Origin: Streptomyces griseorubiginosus
GTDB lineage: Bacteria; Actinomycetota; Actinomycetes; Streptomycetales; Streptomycetaceae
Reading direction: 5' to 3'
Assembly (NCBI RefSeq): GCF_017614965.1
Contig: NZ_WVUG01000022.1
Span: 1 to 52,945 of the forward strand
Length of the DNA stretch: 52,945 nt
Part shown: positions 1 through 9,121 of the stretch, piece after piece
How the letters are laid out: each line of letters starts with the position of its first letter
Position numbering within the stretch: position 1 is the first letter of the stretch
The notes under the pieces: generated by a model
What the model was told of the DNA's origin: nothing
What the model saw: only the letters and a program-made list of their open reading frames with translations
Database searches by the model: none
Program-made: the position numbers and the translations under genes

Positions 1-844
1 CGCCCACACCGAACCCGGAAAGCACCCAGCCCATCCCCGCGGCGCCCCACCCGCGCTCGTCGGCGAGCAGCGTCAGCCCGACGTTGAACGGTCCGACGAA
101 CCCGAGGTCCCCCAGGGCGATGGCCAGGACCAGCGGAGCGAGAACGCGGTGACGGCGGATGTACCGCAGGCCCGCCACCAGGTCGGACCAGGCGGTGCCG
201 CCCCGCCCGTCCACCGCGTCGTCCGGCGGCAGCTCCCGCATCCGTACGGAGACCAGCAGCGGCACGGACACGGCGATCAGCAGCCCCGCGAGCCCGAACG
301 CGGCCGCCGCCCCGCCCACCGCGACGCCGAGCCCGCCGAGCGGCGCGCCCACGACGACGGCGAACCGGTACGCGAGACCCCGCATGCCCTGCACCCGGGC
401 GAGCTGCCCCCGGCCGGTGATCCGGGCGGGCAGCGCCCCGACGGCGGGCACGAACACGGCGTCCACGATGCCGAAGACCAGGGCGAGCGCCGCGAGCGGC
501 CACAGCCCCGGGCCGGTGAGGAACAGCAGTGCCGCCACCGCGAGCACGGCCGCGCAGCGCACGGCGTCACTGCCGATGACGACCCGGCGCGGCCCGAACC
601 GGTCGGCGACCACTCCGCCGCCCAGCATCAGCACCGCGCGCGGGAGTGCGCTGACGGACATCACGAGCCCGGCCTGTGCGGGGGTGCCCGCCTGTACCGC
701 GGCCCAGGACAGGGCGACGTAGTACACGCCGTCGCCGGCCATCGAGGAGGCGTAGGCGCCGACCCAGCGCAGGACGTTGCCGTCCCGGTGGGCGGGCTTC
801 TCGGGGGTGGTGACCGTGGCCGTGCTCTCGAGCCCGGTGGTCAT
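1..844 (-). CDS. MFS transporter, C-terminus cut by window edge
   Basis: This is the N-terminal 281 residues of a major facilitator superfamily permease; the gene continues past position 1. The translation shows alternating hydrophobic helices, about seven visible, after a polar 25-residue start. An MFS-like loop ([11 protein letters not shown], near residue 78) follows the second helix and resembles the cytoplasmic loop 2-3 signature. The ATG at 844 is preceded by a GAGG-type ribosome site. It lies 12 bp after the stop of the ArsR-type regulator, so the two are probably co-transcribed and the regulator probably controls the exporter. The substrate cannot be told from the sequence; a drug or metabolite efflux role is an inference from this pairing. 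Confidence 0.85.
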   Translation of the reverse strand, partial: MTTGLESTATVTTPEKPAHRDGNVLRWVGAYASSMAGDGVYYVALSWAAVQAGTPAQAGLVMSVSALPRAVLMLGGGVVADRFGPRRVVIGSDAVRCAAVLAVAALLFLTGPGLWPLAALALVFGIVDAVFVPAVGALPARITGRGQLARVQGMRGLAYRFAVVVGAPLGGLGVAVGGAAAAFGLAGLLIAVSVPLLVSVRMRELPPDDAVDGRGGTAWSDLVAGLRYIRRHRVLAPLVLAIALGDLGFVGPFNVGLTLLADERGWGAAGMGWVLSGFGVG

Positions 845-856
845 GCGGAGGTCCTC

Positions 857-1444
857 TCAGAGACGGAAGGGGAAGCCGTACGTGTGCACCGCGACGTTCT
901 CCCGGCCCTCGGTGTCGCCGGCGGCCATGGCGGCCCGGCCGCGCTCCTCGTAGCGGCGCACGAGGGCGTTCATCTCCTTGGCCAGGTCGAGCAGTTCGTC
1001 GGGGGTCAGGTGCAGCAGCCACTCGGAGAAGTCGGACGCCCTGGTCCACGCGTCGCTCCACTGCGCGCGCTCGTCGAGGTGGCGGCGGACCATGTCGACC
1101 CGCTGTTCGAAGAAGAGGCGGCTGGCCGCGATGTGCGCGGCGGCCTTCTCGGGGGCGTCCCGGAAGTCCTCGTCGCGGACGCTCACACCGTCCGAGGCGG
1201 GCCGCCACCAGCGCTCGCGCCCGTCCCCGCGCGGCTCGGCCTCCTCGATCAGCCCGTGCGCGGCCAGCTTGCGCAGGTGGTAGCTGACCAGTGACACCGC
1301 CTCGTCGACCTGCTCGGCCAGCTGAGACGCGGTGGCCGTCCGCGCGAGGATCAGCAGCCGGTACAGCTGCGCACGCAGCGGATGCGCGAGCGCCTTGAGG
1401 GTGCCGACGTCCGTGATGCGGCGGTCTCTCTCGCGGTCTGCCAT
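857..1444 (-). CDS. ArsR-family helix-turn-helix regulator
   Basis: A 195-residue protein with an N-terminal winged helix-turn-helix of the ArsR type at about residues 12-75 (LKALAHPLRAQLYRLL, then ATASQLAEQVDEAVSLVSYH as recognition region). The C-terminal 110 residues are helical and acidic/basic with no metal-binding cysteine, so classical arsenic or metal sensing is unlikely. Proteins of this layout often control a linked MFS exporter, and the MFS gene follows 12 bp downstream. Upstream lies a strong inverted repeat (1461-1504) that could be its operator. The ATG at 1444 is the only good start. The family call is firm; the ligand is unknown. Confidence 0.88.
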   Translation of the reverse strand: MADRERDRRITDVGTLKALAHPLRAQLYRLLILARTATASQLAEQVDEAVSLVSYHLRKLAAHGLIEEAEPRGDGRERWWRPASDGVSVRDEDFRDAPEKAAAHIAASRLFFEQRVDMVRRHLDERAQWSDAWTRASDFSEWLLHLTPDELLDLAKEMNALVRRYEERGRAAMAAGDTEGRENVAVHTYGFPFRL

Positions 1445-1460
1445 GCCCTCAGGCTAGATA

Positions 1461-1504
1461 CGAAAGAAAAGTTGCACAATCTTTTTTGCGCAACTTTCCT
1501 TTCG
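1461..1504. promoter_or_regulatory. Inverted repeat, probable ArsR-type operator
   Basis: Arms CGAAAGAAAAGTTGC (1461-1475) and its near-perfect inverse at 1490-1504 match at 14 of 15 positions around a 14-bp AT-rich spacer. The arms extend further as AAGTTGCRCAA. It sits 17 bp upstream of the regulator's ATG in otherwise very GC-rich DNA, where an autoregulatory operator would be expected. It also lies 30 bp after the hisF stop, so a transcription terminator for the his operon is the main alternative. Confidence 0.55.
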
Positions 1505-1534
1505 CTTCCTAGGTGCTGTGCGAAGAGGACCGCG

Positions 1535-2290
1535 TCAGCGGACGGGATGCCCCGCGTCCCTGAGCGCCTGCTTCACTTCCCCGATCCGCAGGTCTCCGAA
1601 GTGGAAGACCGACGCCGCGAGGACGGCGTCCGCGCCCGCGGCGATGGCCGGCGGGAAGTGGTCGAGCTTGCCGGCGCCGCCCGAGGCGATCACCGGGACG
1701 GTGACGTGCTTGCGGACTGCCTGGATCATCTCCACGTCGTAGCCGTCCTTGGTGCCGTCGGCGTCCATGGAGTTCAGCAGGATCTCCCCCGCGCCCAGCT
1801 CCGCGGCCCGGTGCGCCCACTCCACGGCGTCGATGCCGGTGCCGCGGCGGCCGCCGTGCGTGGTGACCTCGAAGGAGCCCTCGGGAGTGCGCCGCGCGTC
1901 CACCGAGAGGACCAGCACCTGCCGGCCGAAGCGCTCGGCGATCTCCCGGATCAGGTCGGGACGGGCGATCGCGGCCGTGTTGACGCCCACCTTGTCCGCG
2001 CCGGCCCGCAGCAGCTTGTCGACGTCCTCCGCCGTGCGCACACCGCCGCCGACGGTCAGCGGGATGAAGACCTGCTCGGCCGTCCGGCGCACCACGTCGT
2101 AGGTCGTCTCGCGGTCGCCGGAGGAGGCGGTGATGTCCAGGAACGTCAGCTCGTCGGCGCCCTCGGCGTCGTACACCTTGGCCATCTCGACGGGGTCGCC
2201 CGCGTCGCGCAGGTTCTGGAAGTTGACGCCCTTGACGACCCGGCCGTTGTCCACGTCCAGGCAGGGGATGACTCGGACCGCCAGGGTCAT
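1535..2290 (-). CDS. hisF: Imidazole glycerol phosphate synthase, cyclase subunit HisF
   Basis: HisF (251 residues, normal length) takes ammonia made by HisH and converts PRFAR to imidazole glycerol phosphate and AICAR, the fifth step of histidine synthesis. It is a TIM barrel: the N-terminal strand carries [16 protein letters not shown] with the catalytic Asp12, and the second catalytic Asp is in [10 protein letters not shown] near residue 131. Phosphate-binding turns GGGVRT and GGAGK are both present. Its ATG overlaps the stop of the upstream Rid gene (ATGA), so translation is coupled. It is the last gene of the his operon here. Confidence 0.98.
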   Translation of the reverse strand: MTLAVRVIPCLDVDNGRVVKGVNFQNLRDAGDPVEMAKVYDAEGADELTFLDITASSGDRETTYDVVRRTAEQVFIPLTVGGGVRTAEDVDKLLRAGADKVGVNTAAIARPDLIREIAERFGRQVLVLSVDARRTPEGSFEVTTHGGRRGTGIDAVEWAHRAAELGAGEILLNSMDADGTKDGYDVEMIQAVRKHVTVPVIASGGAGKLDHFPPAIAAGADAVLAASVFHFGDLRIGEVKQALRDAGHPVR

Positions 2291-2691
2291 GAATCCACGG
2301 CTCCTCTGTATGCCTCTAGTTCCACCGAGACCAGCACGCGCGGGTCGACGAAGCCCTCCACCACCAGCAGGGTGGCCACCGGGCGCACGGAGTCGAACAG
2401 CTCCTTGTGGGCCCGGCCGACCTCGTCGACGTCCCGGGGATGCGCGAGGTACACGCGCGTGCGGATCACGGACTCGATGCCGAGCCCGAACTCGGCGATC
2501 GCCTCAAGCGCGCTGGTGAAGGCCACCTTGGCCTGCTCGTACGGGTCGCCCTCGCCGTACAGCACATCGCCCTTGAAGGACGTGGTGCCCGCCACCAGCA
2601 CGTGGTCGCCCGCCGCCACGGCGCGCGCGAAACCGAAGGTCTCTTCCCAGGACGTTCCGCTCTGCACACGCCGTACGGCTTCGGACTTCAT
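2287..2691 (-). CDS. RidA-like (YjgF/YER057c) protein in his operon
   Basis: A 134-residue Rid-family protein. Classical RidA hydrolyses reactive enamine/imine intermediates from PLP enzymes. The fold is recognisable from [31 protein letters not shown] and [13 protein letters not shown]. In RidA the substrate-binding arginine lies in a P-x-R-S/T motif near the C-terminus; here the matching stretch reads [11 protein letters not shown], so that arginine is missing. It may therefore belong to a Rid subfamily without imine deaminase activity. Its start ATG (2691) overlaps the stop of priA and its stop overlaps the start of hisF, so it is a fully coupled member of the his operon. The exact job is unknown. 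Confidence 0.9.
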   Translation of the reverse strand: MKSEAVRRVQSGTSWEETFGFARAVAAGDHVLVAGTTSFKGDVLYGEGDPYEQAKVAFTSALEAIAEFGLGIESVIRTRVYLAHPRDVDEVGRAHKELFDSVRPVATLLVVEGFVDPRVLVSVELEAYRGAVDS

Positions 2692-3413
2692 GACGCCACA
2701 GCCTCCAAGGCCTCTTCCAGGGTGAACGCCTTCGCGTACAGGGCCTTCCCGACGATCGAGCCCTCGACACCGAGGGGGACCAGTTCGGCGATGGCGCGCA
2801 GGTCGTCGAGCGACGAGACACCGCCCGAGGCCACGACCGGGCGGTCCGTCGCCGCGCAGACGTTCCTCAACAGCTCCAGGTTCGGGCCCTGGAGGGTGCC
2901 GTCCTTGGCGATGTCGGTGACGACGTAGCGGGCGCAGCCCTCCTTGTTGAGGCGCTCCAGCGTCTCGTAGAGGTCGCCGCCGTCCCGGGTCCAGCCGCGC
3001 CCACGCAGGGTGGTGCCGCGGACGTCCAGACCCACCGCGATCCTGTCGCCGTGCTCGGCGATGACCTTGGCGACCCACTCCGGGGTCTCCAGGGCGGCCG
3101 TGCCGAGGTTCACCCGGGTGCAGCCGGTGGCGAGGGCGGCGGCGAGGGTGTCGTCGTCGCGGATGCCGCCGGACAGCTCCACCTTGATGTCCATCGCCTC
3201 GGTCACCTCGGCGATCAGCGCGCGGTTGTCACCGGTGCCGAAGGCGGCGTCCAGGTCGACCAGGTGCAGCCACTCGGCGCCCGACCGCTGCCAGGCGAGG
3301 GCGGCCTCCAGCGGGGAGCCGTAGGAGGTCTCCGTGCCGGACTCGCCGTGGACGAGGCGGACGGCCTGGCCGTCGCGGACGTCGACGGCGGGGAGGAGTT
3401 CGAGCTTGCTCAC
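2688..3413 (-). CDS. priA: Bifunctional HisA/TrpF isomerase PriA
   Basis: A 241-residue TIM-barrel isomerase. In actinobacteria this enzyme, PriA, catalyses both the HisA step (ProFAR to PRFAR) and the TrpF step (PRA isomerase), because Streptomyces lacks a separate trpF. Catalytic Asp11 lies in [10 protein letters not shown] and the second Asp in [15 protein letters not shown] near residue 130. Dual function is inferred from family knowledge; the sequence alone shows a HisA/PriA-type protein. The start is the GTG at 3413, which overlaps the hisH stop (GTGA). It sits between hisH and the Rid gene. Confidence 0.95.
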   Translation of the reverse strand: MSKLELLPAVDVRDGQAVRLVHGESGTETSYGSPLEAALAWQRSGAEWLHLVDLDAAFGTGDNRALIAEVTEAMDIKVELSGGIRDDDTLAAALATGCTRVNLGTAALETPEWVAKVIAEHGDRIAVGLDVRGTTLRGRGWTRDGGDLYETLERLNKEGCARYVVTDIAKDGTLQGPNLELLRNVCAATDRPVVASGGVSSLDDLRAIAELVPLGVEGSIVGKALYAKAFTLEEALEAVAS

Positions 3414-4057
3414 AGTGTTCCGATCCAGTTGGTGAGGAGCTGGGCGCCGGCGTCGCCGGACTTCTCGGGGTGGAACTGGGTGGCCCACAGGGCGCCGTTC
3501 TCCACGGCGGCCACGAAGGGCTTGCCGTGCGTCGACCAGGTGACCTTCGGGGCGTGCAGGGTCGGGTTGTGGGTCTCCAGGGACCAGTCGTGGACGGCGT
3601 AGGAGTGCACGAAGTAGAAGCGCGCGTCCGCGTCGAGGCCGGCGAACAGCTCGGAGCCGGCCGGTGCGTCGACGGTGTTCCAGCCCATGTGCGGCACGAT
3701 CTCGGCCTGCAGCGGCTCGACCGAGCCGGGCCACTCGTCGAGGCCCTCGGTCTCCACGCCGTGCTCGATGCCGCGCGCGAAGAGGATCTGCATGCCGACG
3801 CAGATGCCCATGACGGGGCGCCCGCCGGACAGCCGCCGGTCGACGATCCAGTCGCCGCGCGCCTCCTTCAGGCCCTGCATGCAGGCGGCGAAGGCACCGA
3901 CGCCCGGCACCAGCAGGCCGTCGGCGTTCATGGCCTTGTCGAAGTCACGCGTTATCTCGACGTCGGCCCCCACGCGCGCGAGGGCGCGTTCGGCGGAGCG
4001 GACGTTGCCGAAGCCGTAGTCGAAGACGACCACCTTCCTGGGTGCGCTCAATTCCAC
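3410..4057 (-). CDS. hisH: Imidazole glycerol phosphate synthase, glutaminase subunit HisH
   Basis: HisH (215 residues) is a class I glutamine amidotransferase that releases ammonia from glutamine and channels it to HisF. The nucleophile cysteine is in GICVGMQ, the His/Glu of the triad in [11 protein letters not shown] near the C-terminus, and the N-terminal strand [13 protein letters not shown] is typical. I chose the GTG at 4057 ([12 protein letters not shown]), which overlaps the end of the upstream small membrane protein gene by 10 bp; an upstream ATG at 4090 is possible but would lie deep inside that gene. Confidence 0.96.
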   Translation of the reverse strand: MELSAPRKVVVFDYGFGNVRSAERALARVGADVEITRDFDKAMNADGLLVPGVGAFAACMQGLKEARGDWIVDRRLSGGRPVMGICVGMQILFARGIEHGVETEGLDEWPGSVEPLQAEIVPHMGWNTVDAPAGSELFAGLDADARFYFVHSYAVHDWSLETHNPTLHAPKVTWSTHGKPFVAAVENGALWATQFHPEKSGDAGAQLLTNWIGTL

Positions 4058-4212
4058 ACCTCCAGCCGCATGATCCCCGCGACCAGGCACATCGCGGCGC
4101 CGATCGACAGCAGCACGATCAGCTGCTTGGGCATCTTCTGCTTGACGAAGGAGATGATGCCGCCGACCAGGAACAGCCCGACGACGATCAGGATGGTCGA
4201 CAGCCCGTTCAC
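4048..4212 (-). CDS. 54-residue membrane protein inside the his operon
   Basis: A short protein with two predicted membrane helices: residues about 4-21 ([18 protein letters not shown]) and about 31-47 ([18 protein letters not shown]), joined by the basic turn FVKQKMPKQ. Its GTG start (4212) overlaps the hisB stop as GTGA and its stop lies inside the hisH start region, so it is translationally coupled on both sides. I recall a homologue at the same place in other Streptomyces his operons, which argues for a real gene. No known histidine-pathway enzyme resembles it. Function unknown. Confidence 0.85.
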   Translation of the reverse strand: MNGLSTILIVVGLFLVGGIISFVKQKMPKQLIVLLSIGAAMCLVAGIMRLEVWN

Positions 4213-4802
4213 AGCGCGCCCTTCGTGGAGGGGAGGATGCCGGCCGCGCGCGGGTCGCGCTCGGAGGCGTAGCGCAGAGCCCGCGCCAGGGCCTTGAACT
4301 GGCACTCCACGATGTGGTGCGCGTTGCGGCCGTAGGGCACGTGCACGTGCAGCGCGATCTGGGCCTGGGCGACGAAGGACTCCAGGATGTGCCGGGTCAT
4401 CGTGGTGTCGTACTCGCCGATCATCGGCGCCATGTTCTCGGGCTCGGTGTGCACGAGGTAGGGGCGGCCGGACAGGTCCACGGTGACCTGGGCGAGGGAC
4501 TCGTCCAGCGGGACCGTGCAGTTGCCGAAGCGGTAGATGCCCACCTTGTCGCCGAGCGCCTGCTTGAAGGCGGCGCCGAGGGCGAGGGCGGTGTCCTCGA
4601 TGGTGTGGTGCGAGTCGATGTGCAGATCGCCCTCGGTCTTCACGGTGAGGTCGAACAGGCCGTGCCGGCCGAGCTGGTCGAGCATGTGGTCGTAGAAGCC
4701 GACGCCTGTCGACACATCGACCTTGCCGCTGCCGTCGAGATCGATCTCGACGAGCACCGACGTCTCCTTGGTGACCCGCTCCACGCGTCCCACGCGGTTC
4801 AT
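4209..4802 (-). CDS. hisB: Imidazoleglycerol-phosphate dehydratase HisB
   Basis: HisB (197 residues, the monofunctional dehydratase without the phosphatase domain found in E. coli) converts imidazole glycerol phosphate to imidazole acetol phosphate using manganese. The metal-binding histidine/glutamate clusters are visible: [25 protein letters not shown], and [18 protein letters not shown] chose the ATG at 4802 ([15 protein letters not shown]), which overlaps the hisC stop as ATGA; a longer in-frame reading has no support. Phosphatase HisN must be encoded elsewhere. Confidence 0.97.
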   Translation of the reverse strand: MNRVGRVERVTKETSVLVEIDLDGSGKVDVSTGVGFYDHMLDQLGRHGLFDLTVKTEGDLHIDSHHTIEDTALALGAAFKQALGDKVGIYRFGNCTVPLDESLAQVTVDLSGRPYLVHTEPENMAPMIGEYDTTMTRHILESFVAQAQIALHVHVPYGRNAHHIVECQFKALARALRYASERDPRAAGILPSTKGAL

Positions 4803-5908
4803 GAACTCTGCTCCTTCTTCATTGCACGGACCGCGTCGAGGAACGCGTCGTTCTCCTCCGGGGTTCCGGCGCTGACCCGCAGCCACCCCGGGATGCCGTT
4901 GTCCCGGACCAGGACACCCCGGTCGAGGATCTTCTGCCAGGCCGTGTGGGAGTCCTCGAACCGCCCGAACTGCACGAAGTTCGCGTCGGACTCCACGACC
5001 TCGTAGCCGGCCGCACGCAGCTCGCCGACCAGCCGGTCCCGCTCCGCCTTCAGCTGCTCGACGTACTTCAGCAGCGTGTCGGTGTGCTCCAGTGCGGCCA
5101 GCGCGGTCGCCTGGGTGACCGCCGAGAGGTGGTACGGCAGCCGTACGAGCTGGACGGCGTCGACGACGGCCGGGTGCGCGGCGAGGTAGCCCAGGCGCAG
5201 CCCCGCCGCGCCGAAGGCCTTCGACATCGTCCGGGAGACGACGAGGTTCGGCCGGCCCTCGATGAGCGGCAGCAGCGAGTCGCCGTGGCTGAACTCGATG
5301 TACGCCTCGTCCACGACGACCATGGACGGCTTCGCCGCCTGCGCGGCCTCGTAGAGCGCTAGGACGGTCTCGGGCGGAACCGCGTTGCCCGTGGGGTTGT
5401 TGGGGGTGGTGACGAAGACGACGTCCGGCTCGTTCTCGGCGATCGACCGCTCGGCGGCCGGGAGGTCGATGGTGAAGTCCTCGTCGCGGGGACCGGAGAT
5501 CCAGCCCGTGCCGGTGCCGCGCGCGATGAGCGCGTGCATCGAGTACGACGGCTCGAAGCCGATCGCCGTACGGCCCGGTCCGCCGAAGGTCTGCAGCAGC
5601 TGCTGGATGACCTCGTTGGAGCCGTTGGCCGCCCAGACGTTGGCGAGGCCCACCTCGTGGCCGGAGGTGTTGCTCAGGTACTCGGCGAGCCGGGTGCGCA
5701 GTTCGACCGCGTCCCGGTCCGGGTAGCGGTTGAGGTTCCGGGCGGCCTCGCGGACGCGCTCGGCGATCCGCTCGACCAGCGGCTCGGGCAGCGGGTACGG
5801 GTTCTCGTTGGTGTTCAGCCGTACGGGGACGTCCAACTGGGGCGCGCCGTAGGGGGACTTGCCGCGCAGCTCGTCCCGTACGGGGAGATCGTCGATTCGG
5901 AGGTTCAC
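4799..5908 (-). CDS. hisC: Histidinol-phosphate aminotransferase HisC
   Basis: A 369-residue fold-type I PLP aminotransferase that moves an amino group from glutamate to imidazole acetol phosphate. Visible marks are [14 protein letters not shown] near the N-terminus, NNPTGN, the Asp/Tyr region [11 protein letters not shown], and the PLP lysine in [17 protein letters not shown]. The C-terminal substrate-binding arginine is in [16 protein letters not shown] start at 5908 overlaps the hisD stop (GTGA), fixing the start. Confidence 0.97.
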   Translation of the reverse strand: MNLRIDDLPVRDELRGKSPYGAPQLDVPVRLNTNENPYPLPEPLVERIAERVREAARNLNRYPDRDAVELRTRLAEYLSNTSGHEVGLANVWAANGSNEVIQQLLQTFGGPGRTAIGFEPSYSMHALIARGTGTGWISGPRDEDFTIDLPAAERSIAENEPDVVFVTTPNNPTGNAVPPETVLALYEAAQAAKPSMVVVDEAYIEFSHGDSLLPLIEGRPNLVVSRTMSKAFGAAGLRLGYLAAHPAVVDAVQLVRLPYHLSAVTQATALAALEHTDTLLKYVEQLKAERDRLVGELRAAGYEVVESDANFVQFGRFEDSHTAWQKILDRGVLVRDNGIPGWLRVSAGTPEENDAFLDAVRAMKKEQSS

Positions 5909-7245
5909 TTGCTCGTCGGTACCTTCCAGCCGAACCGTGCCTTGACCGCCGCGCCGTGCGCCGGCAGGTCCTCCGCCTCCGCCAGCGTGACCACGTGGTG
6001 CGCGACCTCGGCCAGCGCGTCCTTGGTGTAGTCGACGATGTGGATGCCGCGCAGGAAGGACTGGACGGACAGGCCAGAGGAGTGGCAGGCGCAACCGCCG
6101 GTGGGCAGGACGTGGTTGGAGCCGGCCGCGTAGTCGCCGAGCGACACCGGGGCCCAGGGGCCGATGAAGATCGCGCCGGCGTTCTTCACCCGGTCGGCGA
6201 CGGCGGCCGCGTCGGCCGTCTGGATCTCCAGGTGCTCGGCGCCGTAGGCGTCGACCACCCGCAGTCCCTCCTCGACGCCGTCGACGAGGACGATCGCGGA
6301 CTGGCGGCCCTTCAGGGCCGGGACGATCCGGTCCTCGATGTGCTTGGTGGCCGCGACCTGCGGCTCCAGCTCCTTCTCCACGGCGTCCGCGAGCGCGACG
6401 GAGTCGGTGACCAGGACGGCGGCGGCGAGCGGGTCGTGCTCGGCCTGGCTGATCAGGTCGGAGGCCACGTGCACGGGGTCGGCCGTGTCGTCCGCGAGGA
6501 TCGCGATCTCGGTCGGGCCGGCCTCGGCGTCGATGCCGATCTTGCCGGTGAAGTAGCGCTTGGCGGCGGCGACCCAGATGTTGCCGGGCCCGGTGACCAT
6601 GGTGGCGGGCGGGCAGGACTCGGTGCCGTGCGCGAACATCGCGACGGCAGTTGCGCCGCCGGCCGCGTACACCTCGTCGACGCCGAGCAGGGCGCAGGCG
6701 GCGAGGATCGTCGGGTGCGGAAGGCCGCCGAACTCGGCCTGGGCGGGTGAGGCGAGGGCCACGGACGGGACGCCGGCCTCCTGGGCGGGGACGACGTTCA
6801 TGACCACGGAGGACGGGTAGACCGACCGGCCGCCGGGCGCGTACAGCCCCACCCGCTCGACGGGCACCCACTTCTCGGTGACGGTGCCGCCCGGTACGAC
6901 CTGGGTGGTGTGGGTCGTACGGCGCTGCTCGCGGTGGACGAGACGGGCGCGCCGGATGGACTCCTCCAGGGCCGCGCGCACCGCCGGGTCGAGTTCGTCG
7001 AGGGCCTTCGCGAGGGCAGCGGCGGGCACCCGCACCTGGTCGAGCCTGACCCCGTCGAACTTCTCCGCGAAGTCGATCAGCGCCGCGTCGCCCCGATGAT
7101 GCACGGCTTCGCAGATCGGACGCACCTTCTCGAGGGCGGCCTGAACGTCGAAGTCGGCTCGGGGCAACAAGTCGCGCAGGGCGGGGCCCTCGGGGAGGGC
7201 GTCGCCGCGCAGATCGATTCGGGCCAAGAAGGGATATTGCAGCAC
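5905..7245 (-). CDS. hisD: Histidinol dehydrogenase HisD
   Basis: HisD (about 446 residues) is the zinc and NAD-dependent enzyme for the last two steps, histidinol to histidine. Family stretches are plain: [51 protein letters not shown], and [11 protein letters not shown]; the histidine/glutamine metal-binding region follows. It is the first gene of the his operon. The start is not certain: GTG at 7245 ([14 protein letters not shown]) has a purine-rich GAGAG upstream; a TTG at 7227 is the alternative. The operon promoter should lie in 7246-7354. Confidence 0.96.
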   Translation of the reverse strand: MLQYPFLARIDLRGDALPEGPALRDLLPRADFDVQAALEKVRPICEAVHHRGDAALIDFAEKFDGVRLDQVRVPAAALAKALDELDPAVRAALEESIRRARLVHREQRRTTHTTQVVPGGTVTEKWVPVERVGLYAPGGRSVYPSSVVMNVVPAQEAGVPSVALASPAQAEFGGLPHPTILAACALLGVDEVYAAGGATAVAMFAHGTESCPPATMVTGPGNIWVAAAKRYFTGKIGIDAEAGPTEIAILADDTADPVHVASDLISQAEHDPLAAAVLVTDSVALADAVEKELEPQVAATKHIEDRIVPALKGRQSAIVLVDGVEEGLRVVDAYGAEHLEIQTADAAAVADRVKNAGAIFIGPWAPVSLGDYAAGSNHVLPTGGCACHSSGLSVQSFLRGIHIVDYTKDALAEVAHHVVTLAEAEDLPAHGAAVKARFGWKVPTSK

Positions 7246-7286
7246 GGGCTCAATTCTCTCAGACCGGGGTCGGGCGTCGTTGGCGC

Positions 7287-7303
7287 GTATCAATGGCTGA
7301 TAC
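7287..7303. promoter_or_regulatory. Perfect 6-5-6 palindrome upstream of the his operon
   Basis: GTATCA (7287-7292) and TGATAC (7298-7303) form a perfect palindrome with a 5-bp spacer, 41 bp before the hisD start and in the 169-bp divergent gap to the gene on the other strand. Its location and AT content suggest an operator for one or both genes. I could not place good -35/-10 boxes around it, and no his attenuator or T-box sequence is visible here. Confidence 0.35.
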
Positions 7304-7414
7304 AGATCCGCCCCGGAAAACGCTCAGGAACCCGGAAGATCGCCTTCACGTCCAGTGATTCGGGTGTTACGCAACGGGCATCACCAGCTGTGCGAACACA
7401 GGACTGGAGGAGTT

Positions 7415-8992
7415 GTGACCGAGGGGGCCGGCCTGCGCGCCGGAGACCTGCCGGACGATCTGACCGCCGCCGAGGCCGGCATGTGGCAGGCGTTCCGCAA
7501 CGGCAGTGTGTACGACCTCAGCAGCGGGGACGCGGTCGTCGACGATCCGCACGGCGGGCGCCCCTGGGGGCCCGAGCGGACCGTGCGGGCGCGGATCGTG
7601 TGCTGGCTGCTGCTGGACGGTCCGCCCGCGCTCGCGGGCCGGGTGTCCTCGCTGAAGCTGCGCGGGGTGCGGATCAGCGGCACGCTCGACCTCGCCGGCG
7701 GGATCGTGGTGCCGTACGTCGAGCTGCGCGGCTGCCGTTTCGATGGCGAGGTGCTGCTGCCGGAGGCGCGCTTCACCACCATGCGCATGATCGACTGCTC
7801 GGTGCCACGCCTGGAGGCGGCCCGCGTCCACACCGAGGGCGACCTGCATCTGCCGCGCTGCCGGTTCCTGGGCGGTGTGCGCCTGACCGACGCGCACATC
7901 GGCACCGACCTGATGCTCAACCAGGCCGTAGTCCACCCCGACCGCAGCGGCCGCTCCATCGCCGCCGACGGCATGACCGTCGGCCAGGACCTCCAGGCCG
8001 AGCTGCTGGAGTCGCACGGTGAGCTGAGACTGCGCAGCGCCAAGGTCGGCGTCAGCCTGAGTCTGCGCGGCGCCCGGCTGGCGAACCCGTACGGCCGGCT
8101 CGCGCTGAACGCGCCCCAGCTGACCGTGGAGCGCACGATGTACCTGACGCCGGCGGGTGTCGGCGCCTCGATGGCCGGCGGGGCGACTCCCGCGCGCGGG
8201 ACGCGCATCCAGCGCTTCGAGTGCCAGGGCGGGCTCCGGCTGGACGACGGGCGCTTCGGGGACGCGGTCGACCTGGAGCGGGCCCGGTTCACCCTCACCG
8301 ACGACCAGGAGCTGTCGCTGCGCCGGGTGCAGACGCCCGAGCTGCGCTTCCTCGGCGAGCGGCCGCAGCGCGGGAAGGTGGTGCTCTCGGGGGCGCGGGT
8401 GGTCAACCTGATCGACCGGGCGAGCGCCTGGCCCGGACCGGGGAACCTGCACATGGGCGGCTTCCAGTACGAGAACCTCGTACCGCAGGGGCCCTTTCCG
8501 CTGGAGGAGCGTCTGGACTGGGTGGCCGCCGCGACCGCCGAGTACAACCCGGAGCCGTACGAGCGGCTGGCCTCGGTGCTGCGGGCGGGCGGCGAGGACG
8601 AGGACGCGCGCGAGGTGCTGCTGGCCAAGCAACGCCGGCGCCGGGAGAGCCTGCCGCCGGCGGCCAAGCTGTGGGGGTACGCGCAGGACTGGACGGTGGC
8701 CTACGGCTACCGGCCCGGGCGGGCCGCGGTGTGGATGGCGGTGCTGTGGGCGGCGGGCTCGCTGGCCTTCGCGCACGCGAGCCATCCGCCGCTTCAGCCC
8801 GGGGCGCATCCGCCGTGGAACCCGGCGCTGTTCGCCCTGGACCTGCTGCTTCCCGTCATCGACCTGGGCCAGGTCGGCGTGTGGCAGCTCAGCGGGGGCT
8901 GGCAGTGGCTGGCCGCCGCGATGGTCCTGCTGGGCTGGATCCTGGCGACGACGGTGGCCGCGGGAGCGACCCGGCTGCTGCGCCGGAACTGA
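7415..8992 (+). CDS. Beta-helix-like repeat protein with C-terminal membrane anchor
   Basis: A 525-residue protein of unknown function. Residues about 70-340 alternate short strands with repeating L/V/C and G/R positions (LKLRGVRISGTLDLAGG, VELRGCRFDGEVLLPEARF), as in pentapeptide-repeat or right-handed beta-helix folds. A linker with charged helices (EYNPEPYERLASVLRAGG) leads to two or three membrane helices at about 435-520 and a basic end (RLLRRN). The GTG at 7415 has GGAGGAG just before it; an in-frame GTG at 7355 lacks one. Proteins of this type in Streptomyces have sometimes been labelled oxidoreductase, but no cofactor motif is present. Confidence 0.85.
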   Translation: MTEGAGLRAGDLPDDLTAAEAGMWQAFRNGSVYDLSSGDAVVDDPHGGRPWGPERTVRARIVCWLLLDGPPALAGRVSSLKLRGVRISGTLDLAGGIVVPYVELRGCRFDGEVLLPEARFTTMRMIDCSVPRLEAARVHTEGDLHLPRCRFLGGVRLTDAHIGTDLMLNQAVVHPDRSGRSIAADGMTVGQDLQAELLESHGELRLRSAKVGVSLSLRGARLANPYGRLALNAPQLTVERTMYLTPAGVGASMAGGATPARGTRIQRFECQGGLRLDDGRFGDAVDLERARFTLTDDQELSLRRVQTPELRFLGERPQRGKVVLSGARVVNLIDRASAWPGPGNLHMGGFQYENLVPQGPFPLEERLDWVAAATAEYNPEPYERLASVLRAGGEDEDAREVLLAKQRRRRESLPPAAKLWGYAQDWTVAYGYRPGRAAVWMAVLWAAGSLAFAHASHPPLQPGAHPPWNPALFALDLLLPVIDLGQVGVWQLSGGWQWLAAAMVLLGWILATTVAAGATRLLRRN

Positions 8993-9121
8993 TCATCACA
9001 GGACGTACACCGATCGCACAGTTGTTGAACAACGTACCTTTACGCGGTCTTGACCGCTCGGCATACAACTTTCGGCAACTTGCCCTTTCCGTCTGGCGCA
9101 GCCGTGACCTGCGGCCTTTCA

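Noticed and set aside
1445..1534. Factor-independent terminator for the his operon
   Set aside because: The inverted repeat here fits an operator better by its position at the ArsR-type start; no stem followed by a T-run was found, although the option is kept open.
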